This document shows positions 8,706 through 18,507 of a DNA stretch of 64,000 nt, in pieces. The DNA is taken from NCBI RefSeq assembly GCF_900167185.1, contig NZ_FUWM01000003.1, forward strand, positions 62,001 through 126,000, in the 5' to 3' direction. The stretch comes from Selenihalanaerobacter shriftii (GTDB lineage Bacteria > Bacillota > Halanaerobiia > Halobacteroidales > Acetohalobiaceae). A program made the position numbers and the translations under genes. Each line of letters begins with the position of its first letter. Positions within the stretch are counted from its first letter, which is position 1. Below the pieces are notes generated by a model. That model saw nothing but the letters and a program-made list of their open reading frames with translations. It was not told where the DNA came from and searched no databases.

Positions 8706-9660
8706 CTATAGTCACCAACTTACTCTCTTTAATAGCTTCTTTTATTTCTTTAGATCTTAATTTTCGTGGATAATTATAAATAGTCCCCCCTGGTTTTTCA
8801 TTATAATAGGGTCGGTTACAATCAGGACATCCAACCGTTTCAAAAGCTTCACCAGTAGATAATATTTCTAAAAGTTTTGCATCAGTCGCTTCTACTCTTA
8901 TTAACCTATTATTCTCAAAACCAAAATCATTCTTTTTAAAACCATACTTATTAATTAAATAATTAGCAATTTGGATTCGACGATACTTATCTATTTCTGG
9001 TCGAGGATGATCAACTAACTTTGTTCCTGGTAAAGGCGTAAAGGCAAAAATAGCAATCCCAACTTTTAATTTCTTTAATTCTAATAATAGCTCTATTACT
9101 TCCTTTTCACTTTCACCTAGGCCAATAATTATATGAGTAGAAATCTTTCCAGGAAACCTCTTAGCTGCTGCAGTCAATAAATTATACTTCTTTTGATAAG
9201 TACCACCTTTAATCTTTGTATGCTCCTTAGGATTAATTACATCAAGGGAAATATTAACCTTGTCTGCACCTGAATCTAAAAGTTTATTAATTTCATCTAA
9301 AGAATTAATATTCTTAGAAACACAAACAGGTAATTCAACTTTAGAATTCATTTTTTCTAAAAGACTTGGCAATAATTCCTTCACTGCTTTATTATTTACT
9401 ACCTGAATACATGTTCGCTTTAACTTATCATCCTCTGCTGCTTGGTCTAAGTTTGCAACTATATTATTAATCTCATACTCCTGCCATCTAATTCTTGATA
9501 GATTATCTTTATTAGCATCACTAGTAATAGCTTGAGAACAAAATCCACAACTATTCTTACAACCTTCACCAGCCATTAAGTATGCGGTAGTAGGAGGAGC
9601 ATCCGTCTTTAATCTCTTTAGACCTAATACATTGGCTGTTCCTGCTGATAATTTAATCAT
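8698..9660 (-). CDS. Radical SAM protein, probable subunit of two-component lipoyl synthase (LipS1/LipS2 type)
   Basis: A 320-residue radical SAM enzyme with the [4Fe-4S] motif C34-x3-C38-x2-C41 (CKNSCGFC) and a C-terminal cysteine pair (VGCPDCNRP) that may hold a second cluster. I chose the ATG at 9660, which overlaps the previous stop codon as ATGA (translational coupling); a GTG at 9672 is possible. Classical LipA has an N-terminal CxxxxCxxxxxC motif that is absent here. Adjacent pairs of radical SAM proteins next to lipoate ligase genes have been described as the alternative lipoyl synthase LipS1/LipS2 in archaea and some bacteria. The position between gcvPB and lipM supports that role. 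I cannot say which member of the pair this is. Confidence 0.72.
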   Translation of the reverse strand: MIKLSAGTANVLGLKRLKTDAPPTTAYLMAGEGCKNSCGFCSQAITSDANKDNLSRIRWQEYEINNIVANLDQAAEDDKLKRTCIQVVNNKAVKELLPSLLEKMNSKVELPVCVSKNINSLDEINKLLDSGADKVNISLDVINPKEHTKIKGGTYQKKYNLLTAAAKRFPGKISTHIIIGLGESEKEVIELLLELKKLKVGIAIFAFTPLPGTKLVDHPRPEIDKYRRIQIANYLINKYGFKKNDFGFENNRLIRVEATDAKLLEILSTGEAFETVGCPDCNRPYYNEKPGGTIYNYPRKLRSKEIKEAIKESKLVTIDG

Positions 9661-10538
9661 AATACACAACACTCCTCTCCCTTTTCGATCGTAAGTCCCA
9701 GTTCTTCTGCTTTTTTAACTCCAAAGCTAGTAGGCACTACTAACTTATTGACTCCAGCTTCTACTGCATAGTAATCTAATTCAGCCCGATATCTACCTTT
9801 TGGCCGCATACAGCCTAAGTGGATAGGGATTTCTGGAAACTTAATTCTGGCCATAGTTAGTAATTCTATTACTTCTTCTAAAGGAGGTGGAGTACAATCG
9901 GCATATTCAGTATCTTTAGTAGGAATAAATACAATGAAAACTAATCCATCTGCTCCTAATTCTTCTAAAACCTCCAAAGCCTCATACTCTCCCGCAAGCT
10001 CTCCTCCTTTTAAACCAATACAGATATGAGGAAGTACTTTTACTTCTTTTTTTAATTTTTGATAAGTATTTATATAATCCTCCACACTTCTATCTAAACC
10101 ATATACTTCTTGAATAGTCTCTTGATCAGCTATAAAATCAAAAGAGACAACATCGGCTAATTGACTAATTTCTGCTATTTCTTCTTCTTCCACTAATCCT
10201 ACATGCATATTAGTTCTTTTATTATCAGCAATTTCCTTTAATTCATCTAAATTTTTAGTAAGATTAACTTTTCCATTTGGGTCACATCCACCACTAATTA
10301 AGCAACTTTTAACATCTTCTTGGCTTTGAACTTGAAATTCCTCTAAAGAATCCATATGTTTTAAATAATGCCCTCCACAATGGGCACAATCCAGGCTGCA
10401 CTCATTACCAGTTAAACTAATTGGTTTTGTTTTACTCGGATATTCAAATTTAATAAAAGAAGGGAAGTTCCTACAACGAACTTCCCAAGCTTCTTTTAAC
10501 TTATTTTGTAAACTAGAACTTATTTCTCTGACTTCCAT
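9657..10538 (-). CDS. Radical SAM protein, probable partner subunit of two-component lipoyl synthase (LipS1/LipS2 type)
   Basis: A 293-residue radical SAM protein with C47-x3-C51-x2-C54 (CSLDCAHC), a glycine-rich SAM-binding segment ([10 protein letters not shown]) and a C-terminal run of cysteines (ECCVL). Its start overlaps the end of gcvPB by 19 nt and its stop overlaps the next radical SAM gene, so the set is translated as a block. It shows no resemblance to BioB beyond the radical SAM core. Context (GcvH target, LipM, second radical SAM protein) points to sulfur insertion into octanoyl-GcvH. This is a context-led call; a role in modifying another operon product is less likely. Confidence 0.72.
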   Translation of the reverse strand: MEVREISSSLQNKLKEAWEVRCRNFPSFIKFEYPSKTKPISLTGNECSLDCAHCGGHYLKHMDSLEEFQVQSQEDVKSCLISGGCDPNGKVNLTKNLDELKEIADNKRTNMHVGLVEEEEIAEISQLADVVSFDFIADQETIQEVYGLDRSVEDYINTYQKLKKEVKVLPHICIGLKGGELAGEYEALEVLEELGADGLVFIVFIPTKDTEYADCTPPPLEEVIELLTMARIKFPEIPIHLGCMRPKGRYRAELDYYAVEAGVNKLVVPTSFGVKKAEELGLTIEKGEECCVL

Positions 10539-11980
10539 CTTACCTGCGGCTTTCTTGCAGCAGTAGTTTCATCTAATCTACCTACTACAGTATTATGTGG
10601 GGCCGCCTGAACTCTTTCTGGATCTTCTTTAGCTTCTTTAGCAATCTTCTTCATAACATCTATAAATTGATCTAAGCTTTCCTTATTCTCTGTCTCTGTT
10701 GGCTCTATCATTAATGCTTCATGAACAATTAATGGGAAGTAGATAGTTGGTGGATGTACACCAAAGTCTAATAATCTTTTTGCTATATCTAATGTAGCAA
10801 CTCCATTTTCCTTTTGATGATCACCTGAAAACACAAATTCATGTTTACAGACTCTATCATAAGGTAATTTATAATCATCTTTTAGTTTTTCTTTTAAATA
10901 GTTAGCATTTAACACTGCATCTTCACTGACACTTTTTACCCCTTCAGCACCTAAGGCTAATAAGTAAGCATAAGCTTTAACTGCCACTCCGAAGTTACCA
11001 TAATAAGATCTAACCTTACCTATTGAATCTGGCATATCATAATTAAATGAATAATCACTGCCGTCTTTTTCAACTAAAGGCTTTGGTAAGAACTTAGCTA
11101 ATTCTTCTGTAACTCCTACTGGACCAGAGCCTGGACCTCCTCCACCGTGAGGAGTACCAAATGTCTTATGAAGATTAAGATGGACTACATCAAAGCCCAT
11201 ATCTCCTGGTCGAGCTTTACCCATGATTGCATTCATATTAGCACCATCATAATAAAGCAAGCCACCAACATCATGAACTATTTCTGCCATCTCTAAGATA
11301 TCTTCTTCAAATAATCCTAATGTATTAGGATTAGTTAACATTAATCCGGCTGTCTTTTCACTAACTGATTCTTTTAAGGCATCTATATCTACTAATCCTT
11401 TATCATTAGATTCCACTTCTACTACTTTAAAACCAACCATAGAAGCACTTGCTGGGTTAGTACCGTGAGCTGAATCTGGAACGATTACTTCTGTCTTTTC
11501 ATCGGCTCCAATTTTTCTTAAGTATTCTTTAATAATCATTAAACCGGTTAATTCACCATGAGCTCCAGCTGCTGGTTGCATAGTAAACCGATCCATCCCG
11601 GTAATTTCAGATAACTTATGCTCTAAGTCATAAATTAGTTCTAAATTTCCTTGTACCATATCTTCAGACTGTAGAGGGTGAGTACTAGTAAAGCCTGGAT
11701 ACCTTACTACATCTTCATTTACTTTAGCATTATACTTCATTGTACAAGAACCTAGAGGGTAGAAGCCATTATCTACTCCATGATTTCTAGTCGATAACTC
11801 TGTAAAGTGTCGAACTGCTTCTAATTCGCTAACTTCTGGCAATTCAGGGGCTTCATCACGCAGATATTCTTCAGGAATTTGATCTTCCACATTCACTTCC
11901 GCAAACTCATCTTCAGGAAGAGAGTAACCAACTCTATTTTCTTTACCTAATTCAAAAATTAATTCTTTCTCTCTTCTCAT
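10520..11980 (-). CDS. gcvPB: Glycine dehydrogenase (decarboxylating) subunit 2
   Basis: A 486-residue C-terminal half of the split P protein. It contains the pyridoxal-phosphate lysine motif [18 protein letters not shown], the family N-terminal signature [12 protein letters not shown] and [11 protein letters not shown]. With GcvPA it decarboxylates glycine and loads the aminomethyl group on the lipoyl arm of GcvH. The split PA/PB form is usual in Firmicutes and archaea. The ATG is one nucleotide beyond the gcvPA stop. RBS: GGAGGGG. Confidence 0.96.
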   Translation of the reverse strand: MRREKELIFELGKENRVGYSLPEDEFAEVNVEDQIPEEYLRDEAPELPEVSELEAVRHFTELSTRNHGVDNGFYPLGSCTMKYNAKVNEDVVRYPGFTSTHPLQSEDMVQGNLELIYDLEHKLSEITGMDRFTMQPAAGAHGELTGLMIIKEYLRKIGADEKTEVIVPDSAHGTNPASASMVGFKVVEVESNDKGLVDIDALKESVSEKTAGLMLTNPNTLGLFEEDILEMAEIVHDVGGLLYYDGANMNAIMGKARPGDMGFDVVHLNLHKTFGTPHGGGGPGSGPVGVTEELAKFLPKPLVEKDGSDYSFNYDMPDSIGKVRSYYGNFGVAVKAYAYLLALGAEGVKSVSEDAVLNANYLKEKLKDDYKLPYDRVCKHEFVFSGDHQKENGVATLDIAKRLLDFGVHPPTIYFPLIVHEALMIEPTETENKESLDQFIDVMKKIAKEAKEDPERVQAAPHNTVVGRLDETTAARKPQVRWKSEK

Positions 11981-11981
11981 T

Positions 11982-13325
11982 TTATATCCCCTCCAATCCT
12001 TGTACTAGCTCATCAATTTCCTCTTTAGTTCTCTTTTCAGTTACAGCTAGCAACATAGTATTCTTTAATTCAGAATAATCTTTTCCTAAATCAAAACCGC
12101 CTACAATCTTATCATTTAACAATTCATCATTAATTAGAGAAACAGGCTTTGTAGTTTTAATAGCAAATTCTTTAAAAAACGGCCCATCAAATGCTAATTC
12201 ATAACCATCTAATTCTGTAATTCTTTCAGCAGCATAATGAGCTTTCTTTAAAGACATCTCTGCTACTTGCTTTAAACCTTGCTTACCTAAGGCAGTCATA
12301 TATACTGTAGCTGCTAGAGCATTTAAAGCCTGATTAGAACAGATATTAGAAGTTGCTCTTTCCCGACGAATATGTTGTTCTCTTGTTTGTAAAGTTAGAA
12401 CATAACCTTTATTACCTTCATCATCTACTGTTTCACCAACAATCCGTCCTGGCATTCTACGCATATTTCTTTTAGTAGTAGCGAAGAAACCAAAATGTGG
12501 TCCTCCAAAATTAAGATTATTTCCTAAACTTTGTCCTTCACCGACTACAATATCAGCTCCAAGATTACCAGGAGCTTCTAAAAGAGCTAAAGAAATCGGA
12601 TCAGTAGCTACTACGAATTGAGCATCAACTTCATGAACAATGTCAGATAATTTGGCTACATCTTCTAATTGTCCAAAGAAGTTAGGACTTTGAATAATTA
12701 CAGCAGCAGTTTCTTCACTAATTGTATCTTTTAACTGCTCTATATCAATAATTCCTTCTGTAAAATCTACTTCTTTTATTGTTAAATCAGCGGCATTACC
12801 ATAAGTATCTAATACTTCTCTATTTTCTGGACTAACAGTAGTAGAAACAACGATTTCTTTTCTTCTACGCTTAATAGCCGTAGACATTAAAGCTGCTTCA
12901 GCTACAGCACTAGCTCCATCATACATAGAAGCATTAGCTACATCTAATCCCGTTAATTCACAGATCATTGTTTGATATTCAAAAATAGCCTGTAAGTATC
13001 CTTGACTAATCTCTGGCTGATAAGGAGTATAAGCAGTATAGAATTCAGATCTTAATAAAATATGATCTACTACACTAGGAACATAATGATCATAAACACC
13101 TGCTCCTAAGAAAGATGTATATTCTGTCATATCTTCATTTTTATCGCTTAGCCTTTTCATTCTTCTCTTAATTCCTAGTTCTGAAAGAGGCGCCTCCAAA
13201 TTAAGTTCTTGATTTAATTGAACATCTCTTGGAATATCTGTAAATAATTTATCTATCGACTCAACTCCAACTCCTGCCAACAGCTCTTTTCTATCTTCTT
13301 CAGTATGGGGTAGATAAGGAAACAT
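11982..13325 (-). CDS. gcvPA: Glycine dehydrogenase (decarboxylating) subunit 1
   Basis: A 447-residue N-terminal half of the split glycine decarboxylase. Recognisable family segments are [28 protein letters not shown] and the glycine-rich [18 protein letters not shown]. It forms the alpha2beta2 P protein with GcvPB. It lies 5 bp after gcvH and 1 bp before gcvPB. Length and motifs are typical and nothing suggests damage. Confidence 0.96.
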   Translation of the reverse strand: MFPYLPHTEEDRKELLAGVGVESIDKLFTDIPRDVQLNQELNLEAPLSELGIKRRMKRLSDKNEDMTEYTSFLGAGVYDHYVPSVVDHILLRSEFYTAYTPYQPEISQGYLQAIFEYQTMICELTGLDVANASMYDGASAVAEAALMSTAIKRRRKEIVVSTTVSPENREVLDTYGNAADLTIKEVDFTEGIIDIEQLKDTISEETAAVIIQSPNFFGQLEDVAKLSDIVHEVDAQFVVATDPISLALLEAPGNLGADIVVGEGQSLGNNLNFGGPHFGFFATTKRNMRRMPGRIVGETVDDEGNKGYVLTLQTREQHIRRERATSNICSNQALNALAATVYMTALGKQGLKQVAEMSLKKAHYAAERITELDGYELAFDGPFFKEFAIKTTKPVSLINDELLNDKIVGGFDLGKDYSELKNTMLLAVTEKRTKEEIDELVQGLEGI

Positions 13326-13330
13326 TAGGT

Positions 13331-13717
13331 TTATTCCTCCTCTTCTTCACAGAATTTTTCATAATCTTCTGCATTCATTAAATCATCTAATTCTCCTTCA
13401 TCTGACAACTCAATAGCTATCATCCAAGCTTTATATGGATTTCCGTTTACCTTTTCAGGTGCATCTTGTAGTTCTTCATTAACCTCTAAAATCTCTCCAC
13501 TTACTGGAATATATAAATCTGACACAGCCTTAACAGATTCAATAACCCCTGCAGGATCACCAGCTTCATACTCATCTCCTTCAAATGGTAATTCTACAAA
13601 TACAATGTCTCCTAAAGCCTCCTGTGCATAATCAGCAACTCCAACATAAGCCTTGCCATCTTCTACCTTTACCCACTCATGATCCTCAGTATAATATAAT
13701 TCATCTAAAATTTCCAT
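13331..13717 (-). CDS. gcvH: Glycine cleavage system H protein
   Basis: A 128-residue lipoyl carrier. The lipoylated lysine is K63 in ESVKAVSDLY, and the C-terminal NGNPYKAWMIAIEL segment is standard. It shuttles the aminomethyl group between P, T and L proteins and is also the likely acceptor for LipM and the radical SAM lipoyl synthase encoded downstream. RBS GGAGGG is 8 nt upstream of ATG. The extreme C terminus is unusually acidic (CEEEEE), which fits a salt-adapted proteome. Confidence 0.97.
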   Translation of the reverse strand: MEILDELYYTEDHEWVKVEDGKAYVGVADYAQEALGDIVFVELPFEGDEYEAGDPAGVIESVKAVSDLYIPVSGEILEVNEELQDAPEKVNGNPYKAWMIAIELSDEGELDDLMNAEDYEKFCEEEEE

Positions 13718-13769
13718 TTTCTTATCCCTCCATTTTTATTTTAAATTTAATTAAGCAAAGTTAATAACT

Positions 13770-14873
13770 TTACTTGTCACGCTTATACAATGGTAATTCT
13801 ATCACTTTAACCTTACACTCTCTTCTTCTAATCTGCACCTTAAGCTCATTACCTACTTCAGCGTATTCTGTTTTAACATAACCTAACCCTACATTTTTAT
13901 CCAAGGTTGGGGCATAAGAACCAGTAGTTATTTCACCAATCTCTTCTTCACCCTTTAATAATGCATATCCTTCTCGTGGAATCCCACGATCAATCATTTC
14001 TATACCAACTAATTTACGTTCATATCCATTCTCTTCAATCTCTTGTAAAGCCTTTTGGCCGATAAATTCTACATCTTTATCTAGGGCTACAAAATATCCT
14101 AACCCAGCCTCCAATGGATTTTTATCTTTACCTATTTCATGACCATATAAAGGAAGTGTAGCTTCAAAACGCAAAGTATCTCTAGCTCCTAGACCAACTG
14201 GTATAACATCTTGATCTTCTCCAGTTTTTAAAATTGCATCCCAAACTTGTTTAATATCTTCATTAGCAGTATATATTTCAAAACCATCCTCACCAGTATA
14301 TCCAGTACGAGATACTATGACCTCCACTCCTGCTATCTTTACACCATCTTCGAACCAAAAATATTTAATATTACTTAAATCAAAATCAGTCAATTCTTGA
14401 AGCACTTCTTCAGCCAATGGCCCTTGAAAGGCTACTTCTGCCACTTCAGTAGATTGATTAATAATTTCTACTCCCTCTTCTTCATGCTCCTTAATCCATT
14501 CATAATCCTTATCTATATTGGAGGCATTAACTACTAATAAAAACTCTTCATCATTATAACGATAAACTAACAGGTCATCTACAACTCCTCCATCTGAATA
14601 GCACATCATAGTATACTGAACCTGATTATCTTCTATTGTAGATAAGTCATTAATTAGTAACTTTTGTAGAAATGTTAGAGCATTACTACCAGTAACTCTA
14701 ATCTCTCCCATATGAGAAACATCAAAAAGTCCTGCTTGATTTCTAACTGCCTTATGTTCATCAATTACTCCACTATACTGAACCGGCATATTCCAACCAC
14801 CAAATTCAACCATTTTTCCACCTAAATCAACATGTTTTTGATAAAGTGGAGTCTTCTTTACATTATCACTCAT
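13770..14873 (-). CDS. gcvT: Aminomethyltransferase (glycine cleavage T protein)
   Basis: A 367-residue T protein that releases ammonia and transfers the methylene group to tetrahydrofolate. The folate-binding region includes SRTGYTGEDGFEIY and the N-terminal LFDVSHMGEIRVTG. Full length. It is the first structural gene of the operon, about 120 nt after the terminator of the proximal glycine riboswitch, with AAAGGAGGGAG before ATG. Expression should therefore need glycine-dependent readthrough of the leader. Confidence 0.97.
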   Translation of the reverse strand: MSDNVKKTPLYQKHVDLGGKMVEFGGWNMPVQYSGVIDEHKAVRNQAGLFDVSHMGEIRVTGSNALTFLQKLLINDLSTIEDNQVQYTMMCYSDGGVVDDLLVYRYNDEEFLLVVNASNIDKDYEWIKEHEEEGVEIINQSTEVAEVAFQGPLAEEVLQELTDFDLSNIKYFWFEDGVKIAGVEVIVSRTGYTGEDGFEIYTANEDIKQVWDAILKTGEDQDVIPVGLGARDTLRFEATLPLYGHEIGKDKNPLEAGLGYFVALDKDVEFIGQKALQEIEENGYERKLVGIEMIDRGIPREGYALLKGEEEIGEITTGSYAPTLDKNVGLGYVKTEYAEVGNELKVQIRRRECKVKVIELPLYKRDK

Positions 14874-14989
14874 TTGTTAACTCCCTCCTTTTTTAATTTT
14901 AAATTATTATTATTTTACTCCCCCTTTTTATATTATCCTCATCTTTATATTATTTATAAAATTCAAATAATTACAACATTATTAAATAA

Positions 14990-15175
14990 TAAAAACAGAG
15001 GAGAGATAAGCTAGCATAGCTAACTTTAAACTCTCCTCTGTCCTAATCAAAGTGATCAGTCCAAAGTCCGTCCTCTTAAGGTCCTGGTGCCTGAGAGTTT
15101 AAGAAAATTCTGTCTTCCTTGCCCCTTCGGCGTCTAATCATGCTGACTAGACCTCTCCCTTAAGATTCATCCGGT
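14990..15175 (-). promoter_or_regulatory. Glycine riboswitch, proximal unit with terminator
   Basis: Minus-strand leader carries the glycine aptamer core: GGGAGAG (15145 region), CGCCGAAGGGGCAAG and AACTCTCAGGCACCAGGACC. A short stem CTGATC/GATTAG then ends in GGACAGAGG, like a degenerate second (ghost) aptamer. The expression platform is the hairpin at 14995-15041 (ACAGAGGAGAG / CTCTCCTCTGT) followed by TTTTT. The aptamer segment CTTAAACTCTC can pair with the 5' terminator arm GAGAGTTTAAAG, giving a plausible antiterminator. It is expected to act as a glycine-ON switch for gcvT and the rest of the operon. Confidence 0.92.
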
Positions 15176-15394
15176 CTATAAACTAATATAATTCTAAATT
15201 TTAATAGAGTATTCTATTCTACCATATAAACAATATTATTATACTTAATTATTCCACTTTTTATGACATAATTCCTGCATCATTTATTAATTTTTTTAAT
15301 TATATTTAATTCTATGGTTATTATTTTATACTCACTTAATATTTATAACTTACTTATTAATTATTATTCCAATCCATGAACTATATTAAAGTAA

Positions 15395-15582
15395 TAAAAA
15401 ACAGAGGAGAGATAAGCTAGTATAACTAACTTTAAACTCTCCTCTGTCCTAATCAAATTAATCAGTCCAAAGTCCCGTCCTCTTTAAGGTCCTAGTGCCT
15501 GAGAGTTTAAGAAGATTCTGTCTTCCTTGCCCCTTCGGCGTCTAGTCATACTGACTAGCTCTCTCCCTTAAGATTCATCCAG
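15395..15582 (-). promoter_or_regulatory. Glycine riboswitch, distal unit with its own terminator
   Basis: A second complete copy, about 90% identical to the unit at 14990-15175, lying about 400 bp upstream: same aptamer core, same ghost-like stem and same terminator (15401-15447) followed by TTTTTT. Differences preserve pairing: the terminator inner stem is GTTAGC/GCTAGC in the proximal copy and GTTAGT/ACTAGC here, and the aptamer stem GATTAG becomes GACTAG. A TATAAT lies just upstream at 15596-15601. This is not the usual tandem aptamer sharing one platform; each unit has its own terminator. Confidence 0.9.
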
Positions 15583-15742
15583 GATTTATTCTTTTATTAT
15601 ACTGATATTCAAAATAATTTAATATTATTCCTACTTAATTAAAAATAATTATACATTTTATTCTTTACGACCTATCTTTTTCCTATATTATTATTTCATG
15701 ATTAATTTAATAATCCCTTCATTTTTTCTAAAAAATTTAATT

Positions 15743-16402
15743 TTATTTAATACCCATTTCTTTCAAAATGATTTTTAATTTATTCATTGTTTTATAGCGG
15801 CTCCACTGATTAAAAGAAGGATGGGGAATTTCTGAAATAATTCCCTTCTCTTGAATAACTCCATTTGAATTTTTAATTAAATCTAAATAAGTGGCTGCTA
15901 GTTTACCACAAGGAACTAAATACTTAAGCTGAGGTATGCTTTTTATTTGATTAACTAATCTTTCTTTAAAGTCAGTTAATATGATCTTCTTTATTTGATT
16001 CCAATCTTGATTTCTATGTTCTTTTGTTTTGTAATTAACTCTCAATTTCTCTAGAACCTCTCCTACTTCTTTATCTTCAACAGTTAAATCATAACCTTTA
16101 AGTCCACCTAATTGCATAGGTGCTGGTGATACATTTAATAATCCAAAATTCTTTATATTATTATATTCTTTTTGATGCTTTTTAGGTTGGCCAACAATCT
16201 TCCCAAAAGCATCATCTTTATCATCCCCATAAATAAATTTAGTCATTTCTAATCCTGAATTACCAGCTACAGGATAACCATATTTAATCTCCTGAGTATG
16301 AGGTGATTCAAGAATAAATAATACAGTAGTTTCCTGGTAAACAACATCTTCTACTTCATATTTTTTAAAATAACACTTTGCCATATTAGCTATATTTTCC
16401 AT
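15743..16402 (-). CDS. Uracil-DNA-glycosylase-fold protein of unknown function
   Basis: A 219-residue soluble protein. Segment LFILESPHTQEIKYGYPVAGNSG resembles motif 1 of the uracil-DNA glycosylase superfamily in split form (ESPH...E...P..G.SG), and the C-terminal IPHPSFNQWS resembles the HPS(P) active-site loop. Similar UDG-like proteins exist whose substrate is unknown. It is monocistronic, reads away from the gcv leader, and has AAAGAGAT before ATG. A repair role is a guess; only the fold relation is supported. Confidence 0.55.
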   Translation of the reverse strand: MENIANMAKCYFKKYEVEDVVYQETTVLFILESPHTQEIKYGYPVAGNSGLEMTKFIYGDDKDDAFGKIVGQPKKHQKEYNNIKNFGLLNVSPAPMQLGGLKGYDLTVEDKEVGEVLEKLRVNYKTKEHRNQDWNQIKKIILTDFKERLVNQIKSIPQLKYLVPCGKLAATYLDLIKNSNGVIQEKGIISEIPHPSFNQWSRYKTMNKLKIILKEMGIK

Positions 16403-16554
16403 GTTATCTCTTTATCGGAAATTAATGTCTAACTCCGATAAAAATTCCTCCCTTCTTAATGAAACTTCTATAAATAACTTTCGACAAATAAACAAGTTTT
16501 CCTTAAATAAATTTTATTTTTTCGATTGAGTTACAGTTATTATAAATTTTAATT

Positions 16555-16581
16555 ACTGGAATTTAGTTAGATGATTCCAGT
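16555..16581 (-). terminator. Hairpin after the histidine kinase gene
   Basis: ACTGGAAT and ATTCCAGT flank an 11-nt loop. It lies 32 bp after the kinase stop. The T-run is better on the plus strand, but no plus-strand gene precedes it. Confidence 0.45.
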
Positions 16582-16612
16582 GATTTTTTCTATATTTTTT
16601 TAAGAAATTTAT

Positions 16613-17800
16613 TTAAGAATATATATCTGAAAACTCTATATTAACTTTATCTATAAGATGTTTTTCAATTTGGTGATTATCACCTTGAGGTAACTTCTCA
16701 TTAGGTAATTTTACAATAAATCTACTTCCCTTACCTAATTCACTTTCTACTTTTATACTGCCACCATGCATCTCAACAAGTGACTTAACAATGAATAAAC
16801 CTATTCCACTTCCTTCACTATTTCTTGTAAAAGATTTATCTACTTGTCCAAATCGTTTAAATATTATCTCTTGTTTTTCCTCTAGGATACCAATCCCTGT
16901 ATCCTTAACTTCAATTACTACATAATCATCTGTTTCATATGTTTTCACTAATATTTCATCATCTTCTTCAGTAAATTTTATCGCATTTGAAATTAAATTT
17001 AATATAATTCTTTCTAAATTAAAGAAATCACAAGCAATTATCTTTTCTTTTAATTCTGAATCATATTTTAATTCTCTATTTATTTCTTTTGCATATGACT
17101 CAACCGATAAAACTATTTTTTTAATTAAATCTACTACATCATGATTTTCTAAATTTAATTCCAAAGCATCAGATTCTATTTTATTAATATCAACTAAATT
17201 ATTTATCAATTTCAATAGCCTATAGCTATTTTGCTTAATAACATTTAAATATCTGTCACTTTTCTCATCTTTATCTATCTTTAAATTCTTATTTAAATGT
17301 AAATTTAACATTTGTAATCCAGAGAATATTAAATTTAATGGAGTTTTAAACTCATGTGATAGATTAGCAAAAAACTCATTCTTTAATTTACTATACTTTA
17401 ATTCTTCTTGTAACTGTTTTCTTTCTGTTATATTTAAACCAATCTTAAAAAAACCTATTACTTTATCTTGATTATTCCTCATGGGATATATTCTCTGTAA
17501 AAATATCTCTCCCTGATAATTTGTACGCTTCCCTTCCTCAATTTTACCTGTTTCTTGTGCTTGTTCTACTATACATCCTTCACAGATATCGTCTCGATTA
17601 TGTAATGCTTTATAACAATATTCACCTTTAATTTCATCTAGTGATAAATCATATTTATCTAACATTGTTTGATTAGCCCATATTATTCTATAATTTATAT
17701 CCTTATAGACAACAAGGTCATGTAGACTATCTAATACTCCGGCCCAATTCTTACTAAAGTCAACTTCTTGGTCAACTAATCTTTGTAGTAAGTCTTCCAC
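16613..17800 (-). CDS. PAS-domain sensor histidine kinase, orphan
   Basis: About 395 residues. A PAS domain (about 10-125) contains a Cys pair in DICEGC typical of a subset of PAS sensors. The HisKA motif FFANLSHEFKTPLN gives the phosphorylated His, followed by HATPase boxes N (NLISNAIKFT), G1 (VKDTGIGI) and G2 (GSGIGLFIVKSL). There is no transmembrane segment, so it senses inside the cell. I prefer GTG at 17800, which has AAGGTGG at good spacing; a TTG at 17821 lacks a ribosome site. No response regulator is next to it, and it could feed the sporulation phosphorelay, but nothing here shows that. Confidence 0.88.
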   Translation of the reverse strand: MEDLLQRLVDQEVDFSKNWAGVLDSLHDLVVYKDINYRIIWANQTMLDKYDLSLDEIKGEYCYKALHNRDDICEGCIVEQAQETGKIEEGKRTNYQGEIFLQRIYPMRNNQDKVIGFFKIGLNITERKQLQEELKYSKLKNEFFANLSHEFKTPLNLIFSGLQMLNLHLNKNLKIDKDEKSDRYLNVIKQNSYRLLKLINNLVDINKIESDALELNLENHDVVDLIKKIVLSVESYAKEINRELKYDSELKEKIIACDFFNLERIILNLISNAIKFTEEDDEILVKTYETDDYVVIEVKDTGIGILEEKQEIIFKRFGQVDKSFTRNSEGSGIGLFIVKSLVEMHGGSIKVESELGKGSRFIVKLPNEKLPQGDNHQIEKHLIDKVNIEFSDIYS

Positions 17801-17965
17801 TCCTATCCCACCTTTTTGCAATTAATAAATCATAACGTTAAGATTTGGGTTTCAATATATAACATATTACTATATAATATTATACATTGTATATAAAAAA
17901 TACTTTTTATGTAATATTTTTGTAAAAAAGTAAGTTGGTTATCCATTTAGAAGATGGGGGTGAAA

Positions 17966-18415
17966 TCACGATTCTAAATTCCAATATTTAACTAATTTAT
18001 CTACAATCTCTTTTGCATCTGGAGGACAACCTAATACATTATCCTTAGCCATTTTAGTACAATTTCCTATTCCTAAGCTAGCCACTGCTTCTTTTTGAAA
18101 ACCCTGTCCAATATAAATAGAATCATATTTTTTAGGTAACCCATACTTTTCATCAATTCGTTGCAAAGCATGAACTAAACTACCAAAACAAGCAGAACAA
18201 GCCTCATCTTCTTCAATATATCTAGTTATATTAGCAACCTTTTGGGCACCAGAATCTGCAAAATCCATAGTTTTATTTTTATCTATTTCTAATTCCCCCA
18301 CTTATGTAAGTCTTAGTCATATCATCTTTTCATTTAATTCTAAATCCATATTTTCTAATAACTTATATGCCATCTCTTTACCATTAGCACCAAACAGGTT
18401 ATAAATCTCCCGCAT
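17966..18415 (-). pseudogene. Decayed DUF362-family protein (N- and C-terminal pieces)
   Basis: A good AGGAGGG site and ATG at 18415 begin a 32-codon frame (IYNLFGANGKEMAYKLLENM...) that stops at 18317. A second frame, 17966-18301, has a GTG directly after a TAA and no ribosome site. It encodes 111 residues with CSACFGSLVHAL, IGQGF and GIGNCTKMAKDNVLGCPP, which look like the C terminus of DUF362 proteins. The two ends fit one gene whose middle has been lost. Family recognition is from memory of the pattern, so moderate confidence. The small C-terminal piece might still be translated. Confidence 0.5.
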
Positions 18416-18507
18416 CTATTTCCCTCCTAATACAACATTTAGCTTCAATTGTTTATATTCTAGTAAACAATTATACCATAAATATTTGACTTCTTAAAAT
18501 AGTCTCA

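Noticed and set aside
14832-15014. Plus-strand open frame over the glycine riboswitch
   Set aside because: It lies across a structured leader, has no ribosome site, and its composition is that of AT-rich noncoding DNA.
15182-15394. A gene or third regulatory unit between the two riboswitches
   Set aside because: No frame with ribosome site and no aptamer core; only AT-rich sequence with weak -10-like matches.
16613-17800. Hybrid kinase or two-component pair
   Set aside because: No receiver domain in the protein and no response regulator next to it.
17966-18415. TGA at 18317 as another selenocysteine codon
   Set aside because: The frame ends at TAA four codons later and no hairpin with a suitable loop follows; deletion in a pseudogene explains it better.
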